A stretch of 46,845 nucleotides of DNA from an uncultured Lachnospiraceae bacterium (GTDB lineage: Bacteria > Bacillota > Clostridia > Lachnospirales > Lachnospiraceae), in NCBI GenBank assembly GCA_905199445.1, contig CAJKGK010000026.1, positions 1 to 46,845 on the forward strand, given 5' to 3'. Positions 32,827 to 41,257 of this stretch are shown piece after piece. Every line of letters starts with the position of its first letter. Positions within the stretch are counted from its first letter, which is position 1. A program made the position numbers and the translations under genes. The notes beneath the pieces were generated by a model. It made no database searches, was not told the DNA's origin, and saw only the letters and a list, made by a program, of their open reading frames with translations.

Positions 32827-35652
32827 TCACTGGTTTTTATCGTCCATCGTACATTTTCCCAGACGAACATCCTCCATCAGTCTGGCCATATCTTCCGGCA
32901 TATTTTCCATCAGGTACTGACCGCTGCCATGCTTTTTGTGTCTGTTCAAATAATTTTTACGCATTTCCTCCCGTGCTTCCTCAATGTCCTCCAAAAGCCC
33001 TCTGGCGGAAATTCTTCTGGCCCCCTGACCTAAGATAATCACCTGTTCCAGGGCATCTGATGTAGCCACGGTCACATGATGTTTCCGTCCGATTTCATGC
33101 ACTGTTTTTTCGATGTACTGATCAGCGGTTTCCGCTTCTTTTGTATATACCACATAAATATTTTTATACTGCTGAATTTCTCCGGGATAACCTTCCACCT
33201 TATAGGCATCAAATACAAGAATCAGCGGAATTCTTCTGTAGCCCTGATAATCACACAATAAATCCATCAGCTTTGTTCTGGCACTGTCTATATTTACACT
33301 GGCCAGGGCCTTTAAATCATCCCAGGCAAAAATAATATTATACCCATCCACAAGCAGGTATTCCTTCTTTTCCGGAACTTCTTTTTGTTTTCCCGGCAAT
33401 GCTGCGTTTGCTCTGCTGTTATTTTTACCATGGCCTTTGCTGTTATCCCGGTCTTTCTCTTTACCGCCGGGCTGTGTCTTTGCACCGGGCCCGCCTGTAT
33501 GTCCGGATGTACGGTTAAATTTATTTCTGTCCCTTTTAATGGGCCCATAAGTCCGTGTAAAAATTTCCTCCAGCTCATCCTCGTCGGCAAAACCCAGGGT
33601 ATCCACCGTCTTCGGGAAAGCCTGGCTTCGGTTTTTTTCATCAATAGCTTCCGGTTTTTTACCCCAGGCTCCGGTTGCCACATGCATATAATCCCGAACC
33701 TTATCCCACGGAACGGCAAATCCGGCACCATGGGCACAAAAAACAGATCCCGTAGGGTTTTCAAAATCATTTTCAGGATCATACCCTATGCGCTCTATAA
33801 TTTCCGACGCATTATGACAGGGGGCATAACCGCTTAAACTGCAGGAAAGCCGTCCATAGCCTTTCGTGTATGCAACAACCGCCATCTGATAGTCCCGCAT
33901 CGTTGCCACCGGTGCCCGCCCGGTAACCAGCGTCAGCTCCCCTTCCGGCTCCGGCGGATTAAATTCCCCGTACATTTTCTGGATATCTGCAAGCGCACGT
34001 CCCACATTTGGGGAAGGAATCTCCAGACGAAAATCATACCATGGCTCCAAAAGACGGTTTTGGGTACTGCGAAGCCCCTGCCTGACAGCTCTGTAAGTAG
34101 CCTGACGGAAATCCCCGCCTTCAGTATGCTTTGGATGGGCCCTGCCGGCCACCAGCGTAATCCTCATATCCGTAATTTCAGAACCGGTAAGGACACCGAC
34201 ATGACGTTTTTCTTCCAAATGGGTGCGCACAAGACGCTGCCAGTTTTTATCCAGCACATCCTCGCTGCAGTTTGTTTCAAATACAAGACCGCTCCCCACA
34301 GGTAAAGGTTCCAGCAGAAGATGAACCTCGGCATAGTGTCTTAAAGGTTCAAAATGTCCAACACCTTCAACTGGCTCTGTAATTGTCTCCTTGTAAACAA
34401 TACTGCCGGAGCCGAAGTCAACATCAACCCCAAAGCGCTGGGCAATCAGACTTTTTAAAATTTCGATCTGTACCTCCCCCATGACCTGAGCATGGATCTC
34501 CCCTGTGCGATCATTCCATACAATATGCAGCTGAGGATCTTCCTCCTCCAGCTGTTTCAGCCTCAGGAACAATTCATGGACATTACATCCATCCGGCAAA
34601 ATCAGCGCATAATTAAGTACGGGCGACAAAATCGGCTGATCGGCCATTGTCTCAATCCCCAGTCCCTGACCGGCTCCGGTTTGAGTCAGCCCGGTCACGG
34701 CGCAGATCATCCCGCTCCAGGCTTCGCTGACCGGTCTGAACTGAGCGCCGGAATAAATCCGGATCTGATCTACTTTTTCCTCAGTTTCATTTCCATGATT
34801 TTGTCCGCCAATCACCTGCTTAACCTTCAGACAGCCGCCGGTAATTTTCAGATGGGTCAGCCTGTTTCCTTTTTCATCTCTGGAAATCTTAAATACTCTG
34901 GCACCAAAGGTTTCCTGGCGCACAGGTTCCTCCATATAGCAGGAAATCCCCTCTAAAAGCTCACGAACCCCGGTCATTTTCAATGCTGAGCCAAAGTAAA
35001 CCGGAAATATTTTTCGCTCAGCAATGGCGCGCCGGATCGCCGCGGTTTCAAGCGTTCCGTTTTCCAGATACGCTTCCAGCAAAGCTTCATCACAGACCGC
35101 CATATTTTCCATAAACACCGATGCCGGCTGTTTGGGCCCAGCATCCACACAATGATCACTGAGCCGTGCGCAGAGCTGATCCAGCAGCTGCTCCCGATGA
35201 ATACCCGGCTGGTCCATTTTATTGACAAATAAAAAAACAGGAATATGATAACTGTCCAGCAGCTTCCACAGTGTCTGCACATGCCCCTGAACACCGTCCG
35301 CTCCGCTGATCACCAAAATGGCATAATCCAGTACCTGAAGGGTCCGCTCCATTTCTGTAGAAAAATCCACATGTCCCGGGGTATCCAAAAGGGTCACCGC
35401 CCAGTCCCCCATTTCAAAGACCGCCTGTTTGGAAAAAATGGTAATTCCCCGCTCACGTTCCAGACTGTCTGTATCCAAAAATGCATCCTGGTGATCCACT
35501 CTGCCCGGCTTTTTAATGCTTCCTGTAAGATATAAAATGCTTTCCGCCAGTGTGGTTTTCCCGGCATCCACATGGGCCAAAATCCCCATACATATATGTT
35601 TCAATGGCTGTTGTCCCGACTTTTCTTTTTTCTTTACGGATGTATTTTCCAT
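32827..35652 (-). CDS. TetM/EF-G-like ribosomal protection GTPase fused to a Rae1/YacP NYN nuclease
   Basis: A 941-residue fusion. Residues 18-690 are an EF-G/TetM-type translational GTPase: AHVDAGKTT (26-34), RGITI switch, DTPGHVDF and NKMDQPG are intact, with TetM-like domains II-V. A glycine/lysine-rich linker (about 705-765) leads to a C-terminal NYN domain: YLLVDGYNIIFAWDDL, LILVFDAYKVEG, YTKEAETADQYIEK, TVATSDALEQ and GQGARRISA match Rae1/YacP, the B. subtilis endonuclease that cleaves mRNA in the ribosomal A site. The fusion should place the nuclease at that site. The ATG at 35652 was chosen for AAAGGGG before it; an open extension to 35751 crosses a hairpin that covers this site. Confidence 0.88.
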   Translation of the reverse strand: MENTSVKKKEKSGQQPLKHICMGILAHVDAGKTTLAESILYLTGSIKKPGRVDHQDAFLDTDSLERERGITIFSKQAVFEMGDWAVTLLDTPGHVDFSTEMERTLQVLDYAILVISGADGVQGHVQTLWKLLDSYHIPVFLFVNKMDQPGIHREQLLDQLCARLSDHCVDAGPKQPASVFMENMAVCDEALLEAYLENGTLETAAIRRAIAERKIFPVYFGSALKMTGVRELLEGISCYMEEPVRQETFGARVFKISRDEKGNRLTHLKITGGCLKVKQVIGGQNHGNETEEKVDQIRIYSGAQFRPVSEAWSGMICAVTGLTQTGAGQGLGIETMADQPILSPVLNYALILPDGCNVHELFLRLKQLEEEDPQLHIVWNDRTGEIHAQVMGEVQIEILKSLIAQRFGVDVDFGSGSIVYKETITEPVEGVGHFEPLRHYAEVHLLLEPLPVGSGLVFETNCSEDVLDKNWQRLVRTHLEEKRHVGVLTGSEITDMRITLVAGRAHPKHTEGGDFRQATYRAVRQGLRSTQNRLLEPWYDFRLEIPSPNVGRALADIQKMYGEFNPPEPEGELTLVTGRAPVATMRDYQMAVVAYTKGYGRLSCSLSGYAPCHNASEIIERIGYDPENDFENPTGSVFCAHGAGFAVPWDKVRDYMHVATGAWGKKPEAIDEKNRSQAFPKTVDTLGFADEDELEEIFTRTYGPIKRDRNKFNRTSGHTGGPGAKTQPGGKEKDRDNSKGHGKNNSRANAALPGKQKEVPEKKEYLLVDGYNIIFAWDDLKALASVNIDSARTKLMDLLCDYQGYRRIPLILVFDAYKVEGYPGEIQQYKNIYVVYTKEAETADQYIEKTVHEIGRKHHVTVATSDALEQVIILGQGARRISARGLLEDIEEAREEMRKNYLNRHKKHGSGQYLMENMPEDMARLMEDVRLGKCTMDDKNQ

Positions 35653-35655
35653 GAA

Positions 35656-35712
35656 AATACCCCTTTCTGCGAATTGTAATATCGTGAATATCATATCACA
35701 GAAAGGGGTATT
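35656..35712 (-). promoter_or_regulatory. 14-bp perfect hairpin sequestering the GTPase ribosome binding site
   Basis: AATACCCCTTTCTG and CAGAAAGGGGTATT are perfect complements (35699-35712 and 35656-35669 read on the minus strand), 29 bases apart. The second arm contains the AAAGGGG ribosome binding site and ends 3 bases before the ATG. If the transcript starts upstream (a TATAAT lies about 40 bases further up), the stem would block initiation. That layout resembles translation attenuation. Confidence 0.7.
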
Positions 35713-35774
35713 CTTCCAGCCAATCTTCAGGCATATGCCAAGACCGGTCAAAACGCTATGCTATTATTATACGC

Positions 35775-37475
35775 TTAAAATCTGGTATCTTCCCGTCCAC
35801 AGAAAGGATCTACAGGGCTCTTGCCCTTAAACGGGCTTTTGCCTGTGATTTTATCTGCAACCGCTGAAATCACAAACTCACTGTCTGTATAGGCGTTGAT
35901 AAATGTACGGATTTCCGGAACATCAATCAGATGGTAGGGGTTTGCAAAGCTGACAGCCATTGTCGGAATCTCTGCAGAAAACCATGGTGTGTTGCTGCCG
36001 CCAAGACCGCCCTTCCAGGAAAGACGGACAACGGTGTTATTGGATGCTGTCGGGAAGTCGAAGGCATACAATGCCAGATCATAATTTTCCTTAAAACCTT
36101 TAACCGTGATCGGCTGGTCAGAAATATAACCGCCCTCTGGTGGATCAAGAACCGTAAATCCCCGGCCTTCCAGCTCTTTTTTCAGTTTCTCGTGAAGTCC
36201 TGTTGTCTCTCCGAAATAGCCGCCGCCCTCGGATGTAAAAAGTGCCACACGGGGATATTTTTCAGGAGTCACAGGCAAAAGGTTCTGTGTATCCTTTACA
36301 AGTGTTACGGATTTATCTGCACAGTCTTTTGCCCACTGAACAAACTGAGGATTTCTCAGCTCCTTCAATGCCTCAGGCCCTGGGACAAGCGTTCCCTGCT
36401 TCTGTTTTTTGTGAAGCTTTAAGGACGCTTTAAGAGCCAGAATTCTTGTCAGTGCCTCATGAAGACGTTCCTCGGTAATGACACCGTTTTTATAACCGTC
36501 CATCATAAACTGATAATCCTCATCAAAGCTCTTATTGAACAGGAACATATCACAGCCAATAGCGATTGTATAAGGCACAGCCTTCGCTCTTTCCATGGCA
36601 CAGGTATAACCCAGCATTGGTGTAGCATCAGTCACAATCATACCGTTAAAGCCCAGTTTTTCTCTTAAAAGTCCAGTCACAAGTTCCCTGGACTGTGTTG
36701 CAGGACGGTAAAGTGCCTCACCGCTAAGCTCAGGATTCAGCCGTTTAACCCATGCAGGCTGCGCAATATGGCCAACCATCACTGTCTGAGCCCCCTGATC
36801 GATCAGGCCTTTATAAATCATTCCATAAGAATCCATCCACGCATCTGCAGATAAAGCGTTTGTCGTGGTGTGAAGATGCTGGTCACGTTCATCCGTTCCA
36901 TCGCCCGGGAAATGTTTAATGGATACCGCAACACCGGCTTCTGCGGCGCCTTTAAGGTATCCGGATGCAAATCTTAAAACCCTGTGGGGATCGCTTCCAA
37001 AGGTTCTCAGGTTTGTGATCGGATTACGCCAGTTATAATCAATATCTACAATCGGCGCAAAACTCCAGTTAATTCCCGCAGCAGCACCCTCCTTACAGGA
37101 AATCAGCCCAAGATGATAGCCTTCTGTCTCATCATCTGTAGCCGCAGCCTGAAGGGGTTTTCCAAAGTTTGTTCCTTCCGCCACGGAACCGATACCGCCG
37201 GCTTCCAGATTCGCTGGCAGCAGCAGCGGAATTTTAGAATTTTCCTGGAGCCAGCGCTGAGTTTCCTGAATCTCTGCCGCGGGGCCGCTGCGGTACATAA
37301 TTCCGGAAATATGTTTGTCCAACAGCTGTTTAAGCACAGCCTTATCGGTTGTAAAACCTACAGGGCAAAACAGCTGGCCAATCTTTTCCTCCAGACTCAT
37401 TCCCTTTATCGTTTCTTCCACCCATTGGATATCCTCATCATCCAGATAAAAGGGCTTTCCTTTTAAATCAATCAT
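35775..37475 (-). CDS. Glycoside hydrolase family 3, beta-N-acetylhexosaminidase type
   Basis: A 566-residue enzyme. Residues about 30-360 form the GH3 barrel: IGQLFCPVGF at the start, SIKHFPGDGTDERDQHLH (near 188) with the NagZ-type histidine-aspartate acid/base, and MIVTDATPML (near 280) with the nucleophile aspartate. The C-terminal part (about 390-566) is a reduced second domain (ADKSVTLVKDTQNLLPV). It probably removes beta-linked GlcNAc from glycans or peptidoglycan. No signal peptide, so it acts inside on imported oligosaccharides. The ATG at 37475 follows AAGGAG; longer in-frame starts were rejected. The GH2 gene lies upstream, 199 bases away, in the same direction. Confidence 0.9.
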   Translation of the reverse strand: MIDLKGKPFYLDDEDIQWVEETIKGMSLEEKIGQLFCPVGFTTDKAVLKQLLDKHISGIMYRSGPAAEIQETQRWLQENSKIPLLLPANLEAGGIGSVAEGTNFGKPLQAAATDDETEGYHLGLISCKEGAAAGINWSFAPIVDIDYNWRNPITNLRTFGSDPHRVLRFASGYLKGAAEAGVAVSIKHFPGDGTDERDQHLHTTTNALSADAWMDSYGMIYKGLIDQGAQTVMVGHIAQPAWVKRLNPELSGEALYRPATQSRELVTGLLREKLGFNGMIVTDATPMLGYTCAMERAKAVPYTIAIGCDMFLFNKSFDEDYQFMMDGYKNGVITEERLHEALTRILALKASLKLHKKQKQGTLVPGPEALKELRNPQFVQWAKDCADKSVTLVKDTQNLLPVTPEKYPRVALFTSEGGGYFGETTGLHEKLKKELEGRGFTVLDPPEGGYISDQPITVKGFKENYDLALYAFDFPTASNNTVVRLSWKGGLGGSNTPWFSAEIPTMAVSFANPYHLIDVPEIRTFINAYTDSEFVISAVADKITGKSPFKGKSPVDPFCGREDTRF

Positions 37476-37593
37476 ACCTTCTCCTTTCTGTCCCTGGACA
37501 GACCCGAGTCCTGCCGTAAAAAGGGACATGTGCAAACCATTAGTCCAAAATTTTTTTACATAAGTATCCACAAAATGCTTCAACCTGACTACT

Positions 37594-37623
37594 ATTTTAT
37601 CAGATTTGACAGTATTATGGCAA
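37594..37623 (-). promoter_or_regulatory. Promoter of the GH3 gene
   Basis: TTGCCA (37618-37623), an 18-base spacer and TAAAAT (37594-37599) lie in an AT-rich gap about 120 bases ahead of the GH3 start. Confidence 0.5.
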
Positions 37624-37673
37624 CTATTTAAATATTTTTTTATTTATTCCACCATATATTTTTATATTTTTTG

Positions 37674-40031
37674 TCAACGCCGCTTTTCCCAGCGAATGGC
37701 AAAGTCAACGGCCGCTGACTGTGTCTGTTCCGTACACAGCAGAACCCGCCCTGTACCGCCAAAGGTACGGTGGCCTGTTGTTTTTATGTAAACTGCACCC
37801 ATGCCGCCTTTAAGACTGATGGTATGGGGACCGATCACCCGGATATCCCCCCAGGCAATGATACGGACCGGTTCATTAAAATAGGGCAGCACCTCACCCC
37901 CATCGCCCACAGCCTGTATACTGATCCTGGCAACATCATAGCTGTGTCCTTCCACCAGCTGTGTATGGTCGCAGGTTACTTCCAGCCTCACGCTGCGCAC
38001 CGGGCCCCGAAGCACAGACAGCTTTTCTTCCCCACCGTCCGGCAGGCGCCTGCAGGCTTCAAACCGATAAACCGTCCCCTGGGGATCCCTGCCAATGATA
38101 TATTTTTCATAAAGCCGGAAAAAATCTTCTCTTGTCAGATGATGAAGCCCCATCTTTCTGGCAATTTTTAACGAATATTTACCGGTAAAGGTATCTGGTC
38201 TGCAATCTGCTGCAGCCAGAAGCACTTCCTTTACGAAAGCAGCCCGCCCCCGGTTCATCCCTTCCCTGGTCACAAGCTGATCGCCGATCCAATCATCGAT
38301 GCAGACCGGTGGATGCGGCAGATGTGGAAAATTTTCCCGATCCGGTTCAAATGTGTTCATATACACATCATTTTTGTACACATGTACCTTATCTGCATTT
38401 GTAAATATCCATAGCCGTCCCCGCTGTCCGCCTGGACCGTCGCCCACAGCCATGGATGGTGCCACCTGACATACAAGAGCCCCAAAATGTTGGCTTTTAT
38501 AAACCGCAGCAGCCGGTTTGGGATTCCTGAACATATCCAAAACCCCGTGATAACAGATACCGTCCCCACTTCCAAAATCGCTCCGGGAATTATAGTCAAA
38601 CATATCCCCGCAAAAACCCGCACCCACGCCCCAGTCTGCAAATATCGCATCTAAGGTGCTGGCATGACGCAGCGCATGATTGATCCTGGACCACTGAGGA
38701 TCAAAGTTTTTAGAGGGATAGGGATAACCGTCGCAGGCTGTCACCACCTTTGCCCCTGCCAGATCTGCCGTTGTTCTGGACGGATCCAATTTAAGGGCCA
38801 GCGCATTGGTTCTGCGGCGCAAACTGTCATTTTCTTCCCATGCATCTGCCCCGATCCCCCACAAAATAACTGAAGGGTGATTACGATACTGGGTTATCAT
38901 TTCCCGCACATTCCGGCAGATCATATTTTGCCGTCGCTTGTCTCCCGCTGTCCCCCATCCGGGAATTTCGGTGAAAACAAGCAGCCCCAGCTCGTCACAA
39001 CGATCAACAAAATGCCGGGACTGCGGACAATGGGAAGTCCTTACAGCATTCACACCCAGCTCATTTTTCAAAATATCCGCATCCAGCTTCTGCATGGATG
39101 CCGGCATGGCATAACCCACATACGGAAAGCTTTGGTGACGGCCAAGCCCTACCAGCCTTACCTTTTGACGATTCAGATAAAAGCCGCCCTGCTTAAATTC
39201 TACATCCCTGAATCCAAAACGCAGCGTTCTGGCATCCCCGATCATCCCATCCGGCCGGCGAAGCAAAATCTCTGCGGTATACAGGTTGGGATGTCCTGTA
39301 TCCCAGTAACGAATATCGGACAGTCTGAGCCTGGGACATAGCCGTCCCCGCTCCACAGCCTGTGTCATCCGACCGATACAGTTGTCCTCCTGATCAAAAA
39401 CATAGACCTGCACAAGCCAGTCCTTCCAAAAAGCAGCCGGATCCCCATCAGCATTTTCCAAAGCAAACAGACGGATTCTGCAGGAAAGCAGGGCCTGCCC
39501 GGTAAGATCACCGTTACTGTCATAAATATTTTTCGTTCGAAGAAAAACATCATCAATTCCCCGGTCTCCTTTAACCTGAAGATAAACATCCCGGTAAATT
39601 CCTCCAAAGGTCATATCATCGGCAGACGTGCCAAAAGGCGGTATATTCAGCGCTTCCCGGCTGTCCACCCGAACGGCGATCCGGTTTTCCCGGCCATAGT
39701 TGACATAAGATGATATATCCAGTGTAAATGCCGTATATCCGCCCATATGCGCTCCTGCCTTGCGGCCATTTATAAAAACCTGAGCAAAATGAGCAACGCC
39801 TTCAAAAGTCAGAAGCAGACGGCGCCCTTTAAAATCCTGAGGCAGTGTGAGCATACGGACATAACCGCATACCCCCTGATAGTCCTCCGCGTTACAATAA
39901 TTATATGATAAACAGACGTTGGTGTGCGGCAGACGCACCTTTTCTCCCTCAACATCCAATGAAGTTTTTAAACAGGCATCATTCCATGATTTATAAAAAG
40001 TCCATTGATCATTCAGATAAATTTTTCTCAT
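37674..40031 (-). CDS. Glycoside hydrolase family 2 protein, probably inactive (both catalytic glutamates missing)
   Basis: A 785-residue protein with GH2 layout: jelly-roll domain (RKIYLNDQWTFYKSW ... FEGVAHFAQVFINGRKAGAH), immunoglobulin domain, TIM barrel (GLGRHQSFPYVG ... NAVRTSHCPQS ... FTEIPGWG) and a C-terminal domain. In close relatives the acid/base lies in WGxRINES and the nucleophile in LI(T/S)EYNGHMYPTK. Here those read WGIGADAW (near 393) and VVTACDGYPYPSK (near 432): Glu to Ala at both positions, and about 40 residues between them are lost. The rest, such as MFDYN, GSGDGICYHGVLDMFRNPKP, is well kept. A sugar-binding or regulatory pseudoenzyme is likely. The ATG at 40031 follows AAAGGGG. 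Confidence 0.82.
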   Translation of the reverse strand: MRKIYLNDQWTFYKSWNDACLKTSLDVEGEKVRLPHTNVCLSYNYCNAEDYQGVCGYVRMLTLPQDFKGRRLLLTFEGVAHFAQVFINGRKAGAHMGGYTAFTLDISSYVNYGRENRIAVRVDSREALNIPPFGTSADDMTFGGIYRDVYLQVKGDRGIDDVFLRTKNIYDSNGDLTGQALLSCRIRLFALENADGDPAAFWKDWLVQVYVFDQEDNCIGRMTQAVERGRLCPRLRLSDIRYWDTGHPNLYTAEILLRRPDGMIGDARTLRFGFRDVEFKQGGFYLNRQKVRLVGLGRHQSFPYVGYAMPASMQKLDADILKNELGVNAVRTSHCPQSRHFVDRCDELGLLVFTEIPGWGTAGDKRRQNMICRNVREMITQYRNHPSVILWGIGADAWEENDSLRRRTNALALKLDPSRTTADLAGAKVVTACDGYPYPSKNFDPQWSRINHALRHASTLDAIFADWGVGAGFCGDMFDYNSRSDFGSGDGICYHGVLDMFRNPKPAAAVYKSQHFGALVCQVAPSMAVGDGPGGQRGRLWIFTNADKVHVYKNDVYMNTFEPDRENFPHLPHPPVCIDDWIGDQLVTREGMNRGRAAFVKEVLLAAADCRPDTFTGKYSLKIARKMGLHHLTREDFFRLYEKYIIGRDPQGTVYRFEACRRLPDGGEEKLSVLRGPVRSVRLEVTCDHTQLVEGHSYDVARISIQAVGDGGEVLPYFNEPVRIIAWGDIRVIGPHTISLKGGMGAVYIKTTGHRTFGGTGRVLLCTEQTQSAAVDFAIRWEKRR

Positions 40032-40069
40032 AGAATCCCCTTTTCTATCGATAAACAAAGTTCTTTTAT

Positions 40070-40098
40070 AGTATATCGAACAAAAGTCCTGTTTACAA
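40070..40098 (-). promoter_or_regulatory. Promoter of the GH2 gene
   Basis: TTGTAA (40093-40098), a 17-base spacer and TATACT (40070-40075) lie about 40 bases upstream of the GH2 start. Confidence 0.55.
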
Positions 40099-40185
40099 GA
40101 AAATCGACAAGATTTTAGATTTTTTTAAACCATTCCATAACCTGTCCCCGGCTTAAGGGCTCCGGGCTGCACGGCTCAGAGCCAA

Positions 40186-40221
40186 ATCAAAGGCCGGACC
40201 CCATGGATTCAGGGGTCCGGC
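40186..40221 (-). terminator. Intrinsic terminator of the FeoB-associated gene
   Basis: A perfect 10-bp G/C stem, GCCGGACCCC/GGGGTCCGGC (40193-40202 and 40212-40221), is followed on the minus strand by CTTTGATTT. It lies 59 bases behind the Cys-rich gene. Confidence 0.7.
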
Positions 40222-40279
40222 GAAAAAACTCATTTTATATACAACGAAGCATTTTAAAGAAGCATCTTAACGAGCCATT

Positions 40280-40459
40280 CTAACGTCTGCCTGCATGACA
40301 GCCGCCGCCCGGACAAGAGCTGCAGCATCCGGAACAGCCCCCGCAGGATTTGCCGCGTTTTTTATTACGATAAATGCTTCTGATGACCAGCCCCATAAGG
40401 ACGGCCAGAATAAGCAATACAATCATTGTCGACAAATTGGAAACAAAAAACTGAACCAT
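40280..40459 (-). CDS. FeoB-associated Cys-rich membrane protein
   Basis: A 59-residue protein: one membrane segment (MIVLLILAVLMGLVIRSIY) and a cysteine/glycine tail (CGGCSGCCSSCPGGGC) typical of the FeoB-associated Cys-rich family (PF12669). Such proteins accompany ferrous iron transporters and may bind iron or help FeoB. No feoA or feoB is in the window, so it is an orphan here, but it faces a DtxR-type regulator. AAGGAGG precedes the ATG at 40459. A leader of about 130 bases with a CATCGCA/TGCGATG stem (40538-40566) lies upstream. Confidence 0.85.
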   Translation of the reverse strand: MVQFFVSNLSTMIVLLILAVLMGLVIRSIYRNKKRGKSCGGCSGCCSSCPGGGCHAGRR

Positions 40460-40592
40460 AACATCGCCCTCCTTTAATGGTCTCAAAAATTATATGGCAG
40501 CCGGTGTGAAATCGTCTGCCGATACGCCCCAGCATTGCATCGCAATCCGGTCAGGCTTATGCGATGTTGGCCGGCCTCTGATTTCTACGTTC

Positions 40593-40621
40593 AGGTTAGC
40601 ACTATCTAACTTCTTTGTCAA
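40593..40621 (-). promoter_or_regulatory. Promoter of the FeoB-associated gene with DtxR-like operator
   Basis: TTGACA (40616-40621), a 17-base spacer and TAACCT (40593-40598) on the minus strand are overlapped by the dyad GTTAG-CACTAT-CTAAC (40595-40610). The dyad resembles DtxR-family sites (GGTTAG/CTAACC core). Bound repressor would cover the -10 and spacer. Confidence 0.65.
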
Positions 40622-40638
40622 CATTATTTTACATTAAA

Positions 40639-40667
40639 TTGAAAATCTGATGACTTTATGTTATCCT
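40639..40667 (+). promoter_or_regulatory. Promoter of the DtxR-family gene
   Basis: TTGAAA (40639-40644), a 17-base spacer and TATCCT (40662-40667) precede the regulator by about 50 bases. It diverges from the FeoB-associated promoter, with the dyad between them. Confidence 0.6.
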
Positions 40668-40719
40668 ATATGAAATGAGTGATTTACCGCTACTTTAGAT
40701 CGAACAGGGGGATATTTAT

Positions 40720-41097
40720 TTGAAAATTCACGAATCTGCAGAAAACTATCTGGAAACCATTCTTGTTCTCAGCAAAAGGCAGCCCTATGTACGCTCCATC
40801 GATATTGCCAATGAACTGGAATTTTCCAAACCAAGCGTCAGTGTTGCCATGAAAAATCTTCGTCAGAACGGTTACATTACGGTAGACGATGCCGGGCACA
40901 TTGCCTTAACAGACAGCGGAAAACAGATTGCCGATACCATTTACGAACGCCACACCATTCTGTCCGGCTGGCTGACCACTCTCGGGGTTGATCCCACGGT
41001 AGCTTCCGAGGACGCCTGCCGAATCGAGCATGTGATCAGCAGTGAAAGCTTTGCCGCCATAAAAAAACATTTAAAAGAAACCTTTACGCAAAGGTAA
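40720..41097 (+). CDS. DtxR/IdeR-family iron-dependent repressor
   Basis: A 125-residue regulator starting at TTG 40720 behind AGGGGG. The N-terminal HTH (ENYLETILVLSKRQPYVRSI, then IANELEFSKPSVSVAMKNLR) is followed by the dimer domain (YERHTILSGWLTTLGVDP) and the metal-binding helix DACRIEH. The cysteine of DACRxEH marks iron-responsive DtxR/IdeR-type proteins; manganese-type MntR has glutamate there. There is no SH3-like third domain. It faces the FeoB-associated gene, and similar dyads occur at 40595 and 45142, so iron-dependent repression of itself, that gene and the ABC operon is likely. Confidence 0.88.
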   Translation: MKIHESAENYLETILVLSKRQPYVRSIDIANELEFSKPSVSVAMKNLRQNGYITVDDAGHIALTDSGKQIADTIYERHTILSGWLTTLGVDPTVASEDACRIEHVISSESFAAIKKHLKETFTQR

Positions 41098-41157
41098 CAG
41101 CTCATTTTACCACGAATTTACCACGATTGAATGAGCCTTGATATGACATTCAACAAT

Positions 41158-41199
41158 AACATGGGAGACACTACAAATTTATTGTGTAACTCCCATGTT
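41158..41199. terminator. Bidirectional terminator between dtxR-type gene and ABC operon
   Basis: A perfect 10-bp stem, AACATGGGAG/CTCCCATGTT (41158-41167 and 41190-41199), whose loop holds an inner ACAC/TGTG pairing, lies between two convergent genes. Flanking T/A runs are short on both strands. Confidence 0.6.
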
Positions 41200-41257
41200 T
41201 CCCTATCCAGATAACATCAGTATAAAACATTGTACCGTTATAAAACAGAAAAATTTT

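Noticed and set aside
32827..35652. Calling the GTPase an acquired tetracycline resistance gene such as tet(M), tet(O) or tet(W)
   Set aside because: It is TetM-like but has a C-terminal NYN nuclease that those genes lack, and no mobile element flanks it; resistance cannot be claimed from sequence.
37476..37583. 36-codon N-terminal extension of the GH3 enzyme
   Set aside because: Its start has no ribosome binding site, while AAGGAG lies directly before the ATG at 37475.
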